Shown here: positions 1 through 8,204 of the stretch, in pieces
Layout of the letters: every line of letters starts with the position of its first letter
How positions within the stretch are numbered: the first letter of the stretch is position 1
From: an uncultured Lachnospiraceae bacterium
GTDB lineage: Bacteria; Bacillota; Clostridia; Lachnospirales; Lachnospiraceae
Assembly: GCA_944384125.1 (NCBI GenBank)
Contig: CALWSF010000001.1
Span: forward strand, 88,734 to 152,733
DNA: 64,000 bases
Reading direction: 5' to 3'
Notes under the pieces: model-generated
Databases searched by the model: none
Told to the model about the DNA's origin: nothing
The model's input: only the letters and a program-made list of their open reading frames with translations
Position numbers and translations under genes: made by a program

Positions 1-79
1 AAATGTAAATCTGGATGCCTGCATCGGTTATGTCAAAAACGGGGAGAGGCATCATTTCCTGGAAGAATACGACCGTTAG
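1..79 (+). CDS. C-terminal end of an unidentified protein (partial)
   Basis: The first complete codon is at position 2 and the frame runs 25 codons to a TAG at 77-79. The tail is charged and ends HHFLEEYDR, so it reads like a real C-terminus rather than noise. The rest of the gene lies outside the window. I do not recognise the family from this short piece. It lies upstream of the sporulation gene sipL on the same strand, but a sigma-E-like promoter separates the two, so they need not be co-transcribed. Confidence 0.45.
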   Translation, partial: NVNLDACIGYVKNGERHHFLEEYDR

Positions 80-100
80 AAAAGACAGCCTTTTTACTGC

Positions 101-129
101 GCATATTGTCCGTTTTTTCTGCATAGATT
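101..129 (+). promoter_or_regulatory. Candidate sigma-E promoter of sipL
   Basis: GCATATT at 101-107 and CATAGATT at 122-129 are separated by 14 bases. The sporulation mother-cell factor sigma-E of Bacillus and Clostridia recognises about KMATATT, N14-15, CATACAMT, so the -35 fits fully and the -10 fits 6 of 8. The downstream gene is a SipL homologue, which is sigma-E dependent in Clostridioides difficile. Assignment is inference from motif and context. Confidence 0.5.
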
Positions 130-169
130 TCCGTAAAGGAATTTATGTGGAAAGGGAAGGTGCGGCTGT

Positions 170-1726
170 ATGATTGAGCTGATGAAAAAAGAGATACATA
201 TGAACCGGCAGAAGGGGAGTGCAGTGTCACAGATTACCCTGGATGACGATTTTATTGTCCCTGATACGCTGGATGATGTTTCTCAGGTGCTGATTGACAA
301 TGGAGAGATTCAGATTGAGTCATCCCGGGCTCAGGGAGAGAAGGTTCTTGTAAAAGGCAAGCTCCTGTTCCGCGTCCTTTACCGGAAGGAGGAAGGGGGG
401 CTGCAGGCGTTAGGGGGAGAGGTTCCCTTTGATGAAACGGTCAATGTTCCGGATCTGGATGAACATGATTATACGCAGATTTCCTGGACGCTTGAAGATC
501 TGAATACAAGCATGATTAACTCCAGAAAACTGAGTATAAAGGCGGTAGTGACTCTGGAGGTCAGAGTTGAAAGCCTTTATGATGCAGAGGCGGCAGTTGA
601 CATTGAAACGGACGATGCAAAAGCGGAGGTTCTCAAAAGAAATATTGAAGTAGCCGCTATTGCGGCCCGGCGTAAGGACACATACCGGATTCGGGAGGAC
701 ATCCAGGTATCCGGCAGCAAACCTAACATTGAGACAATCCTCTGGAATGAAATGCGCCTGAGGGGAGTAAGTGTACGCCCCATGGACGGCATGGTTCATC
801 TTGATGGAGAGCTTCTCGTATTCATTATTTATTCCGGCGAGGGAGACCATACTCCGGTACAGTGGATGGAGGAGAGCATTCCTTTTTCCGGAGAAGTCGA
901 GCTTACTGAGTCAGAGGAGGAAATGATCCCGGCTGTCGGGGTAAGGATTCTGCATCGAAGTATAGAGATGAAGCCTGACTATGACGGAGAAATGCGGGAA
1001 TTTGGGCTTGATGTGGTGCTGGAGCTGGATATGAAGCTTTACAAGGAAGAAAATGTGGAGCTTTTGAGTGATGTTTATTCTACCGGATGTGAAATTCTGG
1101 CAGATACGGGAGAGGCCTGTTTCGATCGGCTTCTGGCCCGTAATATATGCAAGACCAAAGTCAGCGATCAGGTCACTGTAAAAAAACCGGAGCGTATTCT
1201 TCAGATCTGCCACAGCAGCGGAAGTGTGAAGCTGGATGAGGCAAGGCCTGACGAGGATGGTCTCCATATTGAAGGCGTTCTGGAAGTAAGTCTCCTTTAT
1301 CTGACAGATGATGATACTGAGCCGGTAGGTGCGTCTGTGGAAATGGTTCCGTTTCACTGTGTTGCTGAGGCGGAGGGAATAGACGGAGACAGTGTGTGGC
1401 AGCTGAATCTGGGACTGGAACAGCTTACTGCTGTTATGCTGGGGGGCGACTCTGTGGAGATTAAGGCAGTTATTTCCGCAGATCTGATAGTCCTGCAGCC
1501 GGTTCGCGAATCTGTGGTTACAGGCGTGCGGACAGAACCGCTGGATGTGAAGCGGCTCCAGCAGATGCCCGGAATTGTGGGCTATGTTGTGCAGCCCGGG
1601 GATTCGCTGTGGAAAATTGCCAAGAGATTTCACACAACTGTGGATAACATTAAAGAGATAAATGGACTTACAGGAGATGCATTGAAGCCGGGAGACAGAC
1701 TTATTCTTGTAAAAGAGATTAAATAG
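170..1726 (+). CDS. sipL: SipL-like spore morphogenesis protein (SPOCS/DUF3794 repeats plus LysM)
   Basis: The 518-residue protein has repeated SPOCS (DUF3794) modules over roughly residues 1-460 and one C-terminal LysM domain at about 472-514 (VVQPGDSLWKIAKRF, then ALKPGDRLILV). This is the layout of C. difficile SipL, which binds the spore-coat ATPase SpoIVA through its LysM domain and is needed for coat encasement in the mother cell. The ATG at 170 has GGGAAGG about 9 bases upstream, and the start MIELMKKEIHMNR resembles family members. A sigma-E-like promoter precedes it and a hairpin terminator follows. SPOCS/LysM proteins of other spore-coat types are the main alternative, but length and order favour SipL. 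Confidence 0.85.
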   Translation: MIELMKKEIHMNRQKGSAVSQITLDDDFIVPDTLDDVSQVLIDNGEIQIESSRAQGEKVLVKGKLLFRVLYRKEEGGLQALGGEVPFDETVNVPDLDEHDYTQISWTLEDLNTSMINSRKLSIKAVVTLEVRVESLYDAEAAVDIETDDAKAEVLKRNIEVAAIAARRKDTYRIREDIQVSGSKPNIETILWNEMRLRGVSVRPMDGMVHLDGELLVFIIYSGEGDHTPVQWMEESIPFSGEVELTESEEEMIPAVGVRILHRSIEMKPDYDGEMREFGLDVVLELDMKLYKEENVELLSDVYSTGCEILADTGEACFDRLLARNICKTKVSDQVTVKKPERILQICHSSGSVKLDEARPDEDGLHIEGVLEVSLLYLTDDDTEPVGASVEMVPFHCVAEAEGIDGDSVWQLNLGLEQLTAVMLGGDSVEIKAVISADLIVLQPVRESVVTGVRTEPLDVKRLQQMPGIVGYVVQPGDSLWKIAKRFHTTVDNIKEINGLTGDALKPGDRLILVKEIK

Positions 1727-1753
1727 AGGGCAGTGAAAACAGACTGCAGAGGG

Positions 1754-1787
1754 AAAAGCGGGAACAGTGCTGAGCTGTCCCGCTTTT
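1754..1787 (+). terminator. Hairpin terminator after sipL
   Basis: The arms AAAAGCGGGAACAG (1754-1767) and CTGTCCCGCTTTT (1775-1787) pair with one bulged A around a seven-base loop. The right arm ends in a short T run that can act as the U tract. It separates sipL from the OLD-like gene. Confidence 0.55.
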
Positions 1788-1839
1788 CGCGGTAATAAAA
1801 ATATGGTATGATGGAAAAAAGCAGAGGGGAGGCGGCAGC

Positions 1840-3699
1840 GTGCAGATTGTTGGTGTTGGTATTCGCAATTACAAGGGAATCCGGAATATGGAGATACATG
1901 ATATTGAGAATGCGCTTATTCTGGTGGGAAAAAATAATACAGGAAAAACAACCGTTCTGGATGCGATACGTCTTGCGCTTGGAGGAAACCGCCCGGAGCC
2001 GTCGGATTTCAATTCGACCCGTCAGAATGTGGAAATAGAGCTGACGCTTTCGATTACACAGGAGGATCGGCGTGCTTTCCATCATCAGGGACTGATAAGC
2101 CGTTACAGACGGTATGAGATATGGGAAAAAGAATTTTACAGGCGTCTTCCGTCATGCAGGGGCGACAGGCTTACATTTACATATATTGCTAATTACGGAG
2201 GAAAAGTACGTTATGCGGACGGTGTAAAAAAAGACAATACCTGTATCCCCTCTATTTTGCCTAAAATTCATTTTATAGACAGCGGAAGGCAGCTGCAGGC
2301 ATTTCAGCGGGATCTGCTGTTCTTCTTTGACAATCCGGTCATGAATGAGGTGCGTGCCGGCTGCTGTATTTTTGATGCTTCCAGAGAGTGTCGGCACTGC
2401 TTTCAGTGCATTGGTCTGATCCACCGTAAGAATGCAGAGGAGCTGAGTGCGGCAGAGACACGCAAGCTTCTGGAATATAAGCTGTTTCGTTCCAATATGG
2501 GAGATCTGGCAGAGCGGATCAATGAAAATTTTCACAAAAATGGCGGTTATGATGATTTGTATTATGAGATTGAAGCAGACGTAGATCAGATGTTCCGCAT
2601 TAATGTCAGAACAGTTCGTGCAGGGGATGGCGGAGAGAACCCGGCGGGTTATATGAGCCGCGGTATGCAAAGTATTTATATGCTGTCTCTGCTGGAAACA
2701 TATATGGAAGGGGAAAATCAGAGTGCCTGTATCATTCTGGTAGAATATCCGGAGCTTTTTCTTCACCCGCAGCTCCAGAAAACCGCCAGTGAGATTCTTT
2801 ACAGGCTTTCGAAGAAAAATCAGGTTATATTCAGTACCCATTCTCCTCAGCTTCTGATGAACTTTACAAGCAGGCAGATCCGTCAGGTTGTGCTTGATGC
2901 TCAGAAGCATTCCGTAATCAGGGAGAATTCTGATATAGGAGAAATTCTGGAGGATCTGGGATACGGAGCGGGAGATATTCTCAATGTGGATTTTGTCTTT
3001 ATAGTTGAGGGAAAACAGGATAAGAGCCGGCTTCCGCTGCTTCTTGAGAAGTACTACTCTGAAATATATGACAGCCGGGGGAATCTGTCCCGGATAGCAA
3101 TAATAACGACAAACAGCTGCACTAATATAAAAACTTATGCCAACCTCAAGTATATGAATCAGGTGTCTTTCCGGGAGCAGTTTCTGATGATACGGGACGG
3201 GGACGGAAAAGATCCTGAGGAGCTGGCAGAAGCTCTATGCCGGTATTATGACGAGCAGGGGGCGCGGGATGTGGACAGGCTGCCCCGTGTTACCAGACGG
3301 AATGTGCTGATTTTAAAATATTATTCGTTTGAAAATTATTTTCTCAATCCTGCAGTAATGGTAAAACTGGGAATTGTTGAGTCGGAGGATGCGTTTTATC
3401 ATATACTCTGGGAAAAATGGACAGACTATCTCGGGCGGATGAGATCGGGCCGGAATTTTGTGCGTGCACTTGGCAGGGAGCCGCAAACAGAGGCGGATCT
3501 GAAGAACAGCATGGAACTTTTTAAGGTATATGTGAGAGGTCACAATCTCTACGATATATTTTACGGACGATATAAAAAGCAGGAAAAGGAACTTCTGCGC
3601 CGGTACATTGAACTGGCTCCGCGGGAGGATTTCAGAGATATTCTGGATGCCATTGATCAGTTTCTGTTCTTTGACAGCCGGAAAAAAATGCCGGGATGA
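1840..3699 (+). CDS. OLD-like AAA ATPase with C-terminal TOPRIM domain and cysteine cluster
   Basis: The 619-residue protein begins as an SMC/OLD-type ABC ATPase: Walker A GKNNTGKTT at about 30-38, a signature-like SRGMQS stretch, and Walker B ILVEYPELFLHP followed by a STHSPQ switch. A TOPRIM domain follows with EGKQD at 390-394 and RDGDG further on, which are the acidic residues expected of OLD-family nucleases. Between the ATPase halves sit Cys175, Cys176, Cys184, Cys187 and Cys190 (CX2CX2C), a possible metal or Fe-S site. The start is GTG at 1840 behind GAGGGGAGG. OLD nucleases act in phage defence (Gabija GajA) or repair, but no UvrD-like partner gene lies next to it, so the function is open. 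Confidence 0.75.
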   Translation: MQIVGVGIRNYKGIRNMEIHDIENALILVGKNNTGKTTVLDAIRLALGGNRPEPSDFNSTRQNVEIELTLSITQEDRRAFHHQGLISRYRRYEIWEKEFYRRLPSCRGDRLTFTYIANYGGKVRYADGVKKDNTCIPSILPKIHFIDSGRQLQAFQRDLLFFFDNPVMNEVRAGCCIFDASRECRHCFQCIGLIHRKNAEELSAAETRKLLEYKLFRSNMGDLAERINENFHKNGGYDDLYYEIEADVDQMFRINVRTVRAGDGGENPAGYMSRGMQSIYMLSLLETYMEGENQSACIILVEYPELFLHPQLQKTASEILYRLSKKNQVIFSTHSPQLLMNFTSRQIRQVVLDAQKHSVIRENSDIGEILEDLGYGAGDILNVDFVFIVEGKQDKSRLPLLLEKYYSEIYDSRGNLSRIAIITTNSCTNIKTYANLKYMNQVSFREQFLMIRDGDGKDPEELAEALCRYYDEQGARDVDRLPRVTRRNVLILKYYSFENYFLNPAVMVKLGIVESEDAFYHILWEKWTDYLGRMRSGRNFVRALGREPQTEADLKNSMELFKVYVRGHNLYDIFYGRYKKQEKELLRRYIELAPREDFRDILDAIDQFLFFDSRKKMPG

Positions 3700-3702
3700 G
3701 CG

Positions 3703-3730
3703 TTGCATTTTGGGAGAAAATCCATATAAT
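3703..3730 (+). promoter_or_regulatory. Sigma-A promoter for the GIY-YIG/YaaA gene
   Basis: TTGCAT (3703-3708) and TATAAT (3725-3730) are 16 bases apart, just after the stop codon of the OLD-like gene. The next start codon is 190 bases downstream, so the transcript would have a long untranslated leader. Confidence 0.6.
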
Positions 3731-3919
3731 AGAGTATATTAAACACTGCGGCGAGAAAGGTACAGCGCATCCGGCCGATGCTTCAGATAGATCCGGAATC
3801 CGGAGAGTGACAGCTGTCAGGTTTCCGGGCGGTAACGGCACATTGCAAGGTGCGGTTGCCGTTTACATAGAAGAAGCATGTGCGGCCGGTTTTGTGCGGC
3901 CTGAGGACAGGACGGGAAA
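3731..3919 (+). other. Long structured 5' leader
   Basis: The stretch between promoter and start codon has a perfect 12-base palindrome TGACAGCTGTCA at 3808-3819, flanked by CCGGA (about 3800) and TCCGG (about 3824) that extend it to a longer stem. A second hairpin pairs CGGTAACGGCAC (about 3830-3841) with GTGCGGTTGCCG (about 3852-3863), 10 of 12 positions. A 75-codon frame crosses it but is judged non-coding. No known riboswitch class is recognised. Confidence 0.35.
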
Positions 3920-4930
3920 ATGAATTTTACATATCTGGTGCGGTGCTCAGATGGTTCTCTTTACTGTGGGTGGACAAACCGTCTGGAAGAGAGAGTGCGT
4001 GCGCATAATGAAGGAAGAGGCGCCAAGTACACAAAAAGCCGCCGGCCGGTTGAGCTTGTCTACTGCGAAACACATGCGACAAAAGAAGAGGCTTTAAGGC
4101 GGGAGGCAGCAATAAAGAAGATGACAAAAAGGGAAAAGGAAAAACTGGTGCAGAAGGGTAAGACGGAGGTCTCCCATGCACCCGGAATGCAGATAATCAT
4201 ATCACCGGCGAAAAAAATGCGGGAGTGCCGGGATGTGTTTGCGTGGAACAGGCTTCCGGCCTTCCTCGACAGAACGGAGGAACTGCTGTCGATACTTAAA
4301 GGATTTACTCCCGCTCAGCTGAAAGAGCTGTTTAAATCAAATGAAAAGATCACACAGGAAAACTTCCTGCGCTACCGTGATATGGATTTGAGGAAGGGAC
4401 TGACACCTGCAGCCCTGGCATATGTGGGAATACAGTACCAGTATATGGCCCCTCAGATTCTGACGGGGAAAGCGTGGGAATATCTTTGTGCCCATTTATG
4501 GATTCTGAGCGGATTTTACGGGATTTTGAGGGCGGATGACGGCATTGTTCCCTACAGGCTGGAAATGCAGGCAAAGCTTGCCACAGATGCGGGCCGGGAT
4601 CTCTATGCCTACTGGGGGCCGCTTCTGTATCAGACATTATCAGCACCGGAGGGAGCATGTATTCTTAATCTGGCTTCCAAAGAATACAGCAGAGCAATAG
4701 AACCCTGGCTTGGAAAAAAGGACAGGTTTGTGACGTGTGTGTTTGGTACGCTGTGTGACGGAACCATAAAGGTAAAGGCTACGGAAGCAAAGATGGCCAG
4801 AGGGGAGATGGTGCGTTTTCTGGCTGAAAAAGGAGCAGAGAACGCAGAAGCGGCGAAGGAATTTGATCGCCTGGGCTTTTCTTTTGATGCTTTGCGATCG
4901 GATGACACTTCCTTCGTTTTTCTTAAGTAA
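3920..4930 (+). CDS. Fusion of a GIY-YIG nuclease domain with a YaaA peroxide-stress domain
   Basis: The 336-residue protein has two domains in one uninterrupted frame. Residues 1-83 are a UPF0213-type GIY-YIG domain (YLVRC, LYCGWT, the RLEERVRAHN arginine helix and the RREAAIKKM glutamate). Residues about 92-336 match YaaA/DUF328 (IIISPAKKM at its start, LSGFYGILR, YRLEMQ, NLASKEY). YaaA lowers free iron and DNA damage under peroxide stress in E. coli; the GIY-YIG fold of this small family is a putative structure-specific DNA nuclease. The two are usually separate genes, so the fusion suggests linked roles in oxidative DNA damage. The YaaA part keeps a Met at its natural start (MQIIISPAKKM) but lacks a clear internal RBS. 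Confidence 0.85.
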   Translation: MNFTYLVRCSDGSLYCGWTNRLEERVRAHNEGRGAKYTKSRRPVELVYCETHATKEEALRREAAIKKMTKREKEKLVQKGKTEVSHAPGMQIIISPAKKMRECRDVFAWNRLPAFLDRTEELLSILKGFTPAQLKELFKSNEKITQENFLRYRDMDLRKGLTPAALAYVGIQYQYMAPQILTGKAWEYLCAHLWILSGFYGILRADDGIVPYRLEMQAKLATDAGRDLYAYWGPLLYQTLSAPEGACILNLASKEYSRAIEPWLGKKDRFVTCVFGTLCDGTIKVKATEAKMARGEMVRFLAEKGAENAEAAKEFDRLGFSFDALRSDDTSFVFLK

Positions 4931-4942
4931 AAGAGGCGGAAT

Positions 4943-6112
4943 ATGATTTCATTTATTATCAGATGTTTTATTAAAAACAGGGAGGATGTGAAAAATCCGG
5001 AGGTCAGACGACAGTATGGAGTTCTGTGCAGTCTGGTGGGCATAGGCCTTAATATCTGTCTTTTTGCCGGGAAATATGCGGCGGGAGCAATAAGCGGATC
5101 CATTGCTATTATGGCTGATGCATTTAATAATCTTTCTGATGCGGGCTCTTCCCTGATTACTCTTATTGGATTTAAATTCGCGGGAATGAAACCGGATAAA
5201 GAGCATCCGTTTGGTCATGGAAGAATTGAATATCTGTCAGGGCTGGCAGTGGCATTGGCTATTGTTCTGATGGGAATTGAGCTGGGAAAGTCATCTGTTG
5301 AAAAAATCATTTCTCCCACGGCGGTTGATACAAGTCTGCTCTCTATCGGGATACTGGTAGTGTCAATTGCCGTAAAACTTTATATGAGCAGATATAACCG
5401 TAATATCGGAAAGAAGATTGACTCTGCGGCAATGAAGGCAACGGCTGCCGACAGTCTCAGTGATGCAGCTGCCACTTCGGTGGTTCTGCTGGCTATGCTT
5501 GCTCTGCATTTTACCGGCTATAATATAGACGGCTGGTGCGGTGTGCTGGTAGCTCTGTTTATCATTTATGCCGGCTATGGTGCGGCCAAGGATACACTGA
5601 GCCCTCTTCTGGGACAGTCTCCGGATCGGGAACTGATAGATGAGATACGGAATATTACTCTGTCCCATAAGGAGATTATCGGAATCCATGATCTGGTCGT
5701 GCATGATTATGGTCCGGGGCGCCTGATGATCTCCCTGCATGGAGAAGTGCCGGGAAACGGAAATATTTTTGAACTTCATGATGTGATTGATCAGGCGGAA
5801 AAGGAGCTCAAGGAGAAACTGGGCTGTGACGCCGTGATTCATATGGATCCGGTTGAGACAGATAATGAAACCATTCGTTCAGTTAAGGATGAGGTTGCCC
5901 GGCTGGTAATGAAAATAGACGGTAGAATAACGATACACGATTTCAGGATGGTATCCGGTCCCACTCATACAAATCTTATTTTTGATGCAGTTGTACCTTT
6001 CGGAATGAAAATGACGGATCAGGAAATAGTGGATGAGATAGCACGTCTTGTGAAAGAGAAATGGGAAAACTATTACGCGGTGGTTTCTATAGATCACGGA
6101 TATGTTCTGTGA
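4943..6112 (+). CDS. Cation diffusion facilitator (metal efflux transporter)
   Basis: The 389-residue membrane protein matches the CDF family, which exports Zn, Fe, Mn or related divalent metals by proton antiport. It has the family's first metal site ADAFNNLSD in TM2, the loop HPFGHGR and the second site DSLSDAAAT in TM5. These are followed by a long cytoplasmic C-terminal region with the ferredoxin-like dimer domain (about residues 215-290) and a further soluble stretch. The ATG at 4943 follows AGAGGCGGA. It lies 12 bases after the GIY-YIG/YaaA gene and is probably co-transcribed, which fits a metal and oxidative stress theme. Substrate cannot be read from the sequence. Confidence 0.9.
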   Translation: MISFIIRCFIKNREDVKNPEVRRQYGVLCSLVGIGLNICLFAGKYAAGAISGSIAIMADAFNNLSDAGSSLITLIGFKFAGMKPDKEHPFGHGRIEYLSGLAVALAIVLMGIELGKSSVEKIISPTAVDTSLLSIGILVVSIAVKLYMSRYNRNIGKKIDSAAMKATAADSLSDAAATSVVLLAMLALHFTGYNIDGWCGVLVALFIIYAGYGAAKDTLSPLLGQSPDRELIDEIRNITLSHKEIIGIHDLVVHDYGPGRLMISLHGEVPGNGNIFELHDVIDQAEKELKEKLGCDAVIHMDPVETDNETIRSVKDEVARLVMKIDGRITIHDFRMVSGPTHTNLIFDAVVPFGMKMTDQEIVDEIARLVKEKWENYYAVVSIDHGYVL

Positions 6113-6126
6113 TGCGGGGGATGAGA

Positions 6127-7662
6127 ATGAGAGAGAAAAAAAGATTGTTTTATATGTTGCTTATCTGTCTGCTTCTTTCTTCAGGTGTCTTCGGGTGTTC
6201 AGGAGAAAAGGGTGCAGTTTCGCCCCCGGAAGGCGGATACATAGAATCGGAAGGAGCAGACTCTCAGACAGAGGAAAGCGGCTTCCCGGAAGACGGGGAA
6301 ACGGAAGGTTCCTCTGATACGGAAAATGGAATCAGCATTCCGGGAGAACAGGGGGAACCGGGATTTACAGAGAGCCCGACTGCCGGTGCAGCTGAGACGG
6401 AGGATGAAACCGGGGAGGAACGGTTTGTACAGAAAAAAATTGTGATTGCAACAGATCTCCATTATCTGGCGGAGGATCTGTCAGGGCACCGGGGGCCGGC
6501 TTTTATGGATATGGCGCGCCGGGGGGACGGAAGAGTGCTTCAGTACGGCTGGGAGATTCTGGATGCTTTTCTTGATGAAATGCTGAAGGAAAAGCCGGAT
6601 TTGGTGGTTTTGTCCGGGGACCTGACACTGGACGGAGAAAAAGAGAGCCACATCGAGCTTGCCTCCAGGCTGGAAGTGCTCACAGATAACGGAATAGAAG
6701 TAGCTGTAATACCGGGAAATCATGATATAAATAATACCAGGGCGAAACGGTATGTTTCAGACGGAACAGAGCGGGCAGAGACGATTAATGCCGATGAATT
6801 CAGGCAGATTTACGCAGATTTTGGCTATGTGGCTGCGGACAGCCGCGATCCGGCTTCATTAAGCTATCTGTATAAGCTGGATGATTATTACTGGCTTCTT
6901 CTGCTGGATTCCTGCCAGTATGATCCCGTAAACCGTGTGGGAGGAATGATTCGGAGAGAGACCTATGACTGGATGGAGGAGATTCTTGATGAGTCGTGGG
7001 AAGCGGGGGCTCAGGTTATTACCGTAAGCCATCACAATCTGCTGGAGCAGAGCGGTGTCAGCCGGGAATTTTATGACGACTGTACGATTGAGCACAATGA
7101 GGAGCTTATACGGATGCTGAGTGATTACGATGTGCGCCTTCATCTAAGCGGTCATCTGCATATACAGCATTATGAGGAGGATGAGGACAGCGGTATCTAT
7201 GAGGTGGTTACGGGGTCCATGGCGATGGCACCCTGTAATTACGGTATTCTCCGGATCTGGAATGACGGGACGCTGCAGTATGATGCCAGGCCGGTGGATG
7301 TGAGCGGGTGGGCATCTGAAAATTCCTACAGCAATCAGAATCTGGTTCACTTCAAAGAATACAGTGAGGGCTTTCTTGCCGAGTCTGCATACCGTGACGC
7401 CATCGAAGATCTTCAGAGCCATATTCTGGAGAGGCGTATTTTCTTTACAGATGAAAAGATGGATGAGATGGCCCGGTTTTATGCGAATCTCTGTGTATAT
7501 TACTATGGCGGACGCATGATAGAAATTGCCGATCATATAACAGAGGACAGAGCATATGGGTACTGGGACGAGATCGACTATGTCAGTGAACTGAGCGATT
7601 TTCTGAGAAATATCTTAGAGGATGAACCGGAAGATTTTGCACATCTGACATTGAGCTATTAA
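6127..7662 (+). CDS. Metallophosphoesterase lipoprotein
   Basis: This calcineurin-like phosphoesterase of about 511 residues carries the full metal-site set: DLH (D110, H112), SGDLTLDG, GNHD, SHHN and GHLH (H343, H345). An N-terminal lipoprotein signal with VFGC (Cys24) is followed by an acidic, low-complexity linker, so the enzyme is probably tethered outside the membrane. Start choice: ATG codons at 6112, 6121 and 6127 are in frame; 6127 has GGGGGA at the best distance, while 6112 overlaps the CDF stop codon. The C-terminal 130 residues form an extra helical region. A paralogue with a different anchor lies at 10973-12577. Substrate unknown. Confidence 0.85.
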   Translation: MREKKRLFYMLLICLLLSSGVFGCSGEKGAVSPPEGGYIESEGADSQTEESGFPEDGETEGSSDTENGISIPGEQGEPGFTESPTAGAAETEDETGEERFVQKKIVIATDLHYLAEDLSGHRGPAFMDMARRGDGRVLQYGWEILDAFLDEMLKEKPDLVVLSGDLTLDGEKESHIELASRLEVLTDNGIEVAVIPGNHDINNTRAKRYVSDGTERAETINADEFRQIYADFGYVAADSRDPASLSYLYKLDDYYWLLLLDSCQYDPVNRVGGMIRRETYDWMEEILDESWEAGAQVITVSHHNLLEQSGVSREFYDDCTIEHNEELIRMLSDYDVRLHLSGHLHIQHYEEDEDSGIYEVVTGSMAMAPCNYGILRIWNDGTLQYDARPVDVSGWASENSYSNQNLVHFKEYSEGFLAESAYRDAIEDLQSHILERRIFFTDEKMDEMARFYANLCVYYYGGRMIEIADHITEDRAYGYWDEIDYVSELSDFLRNILEDEPEDFAHLTLSY

Positions 7663-7676
7663 AGGGAGAGACGTAT

Positions 7677-8204
7677 ATGGCAGAAGAGAAAAAATCGCAG
7701 CTCACAACACTCTGTTATATTGAAAAGGACGGGTGCTATCTGATGCTCCATCGCATCAAGAAAAAGAAGGATGTGAATGAAGGAAAATGGATAGGCGTCG
7801 GAGGGCATTTTGAAAAGAATGAAAGTCCGGAGGAGTGTCTGCTGCGTGAGGTAAAGGAGGAAACCGGGCTTTGTCTCACTTCATGGAAGTTTCGCGGCCT
7901 GGTAACTTTCATTGCAAAGGGGTGGCCTACAGAGTATATGTGCCTGTTTACGGCAGATGGATTTGAGGGAGAACTGACGGAATGTAAAGAAGGAATTCTC
8001 AGCTGGGTTCCCTTTTCGGAGATTGAAAAACTGAATCTGTGGGAAGGAGACAGAATTTTTCTGAGTCTGCTTGCAAATGGAAGGGATTTTTTCTCTCTGA
8101 AACTGGAGTATGACGGGGACGTGCTGAAGCGATACTGTATAAACGGGGTAAGTTTTGAAGTGGAAAACAGGACAGAAATAGATGGGGAGAGAGGAGCAGA
8201 ATGA
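7677..8204 (+). CDS. NUDIX hydrolase (MutT/8-oxo-dGTPase type)
   Basis: The 175-residue protein has a perfect Nudix box, GX5EX7REVKEETG, at residues 43-64 with the metal-binding glutamates intact. The N-terminal part (TLCYIEKDGCYLMLHR and GKWIGVGGH) resembles the 8-oxo-dGTP diphosphatase group, which sanitises oxidised nucleotides, though substrate range cannot be proved from sequence. The ATG at 7677 follows AAGGGAGAG, 14 bases after the phosphoesterase stop. Its end overlaps the next start by four bases (ATGA). Confidence 0.9.
   Translation: MAEEKKSQLTTLCYIEKDGCYLMLHRIKKKKDVNEGKWIGVGGHFEKNESPEECLLREVKEETGLCLTSWKFRGLVTFIAKGWPTEYMCLFTADGFEGELTECKEGILSWVPFSEIEKLNLWEGDRIFLSLLANGRDFFSLKLEYDGDVLKRYCINGVSFEVENRTEIDGERGAE

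Noticed and set aside
3696-3923. 75-codon frame that overlaps the OLD-like gene and the GIY-YIG/YaaA gene by ATGA at both ends
   Set aside because: It contains a sigma-A promoter and palindromic stems, has no usable RBS and its peptide shows no family features. Kept only as part of the leader.
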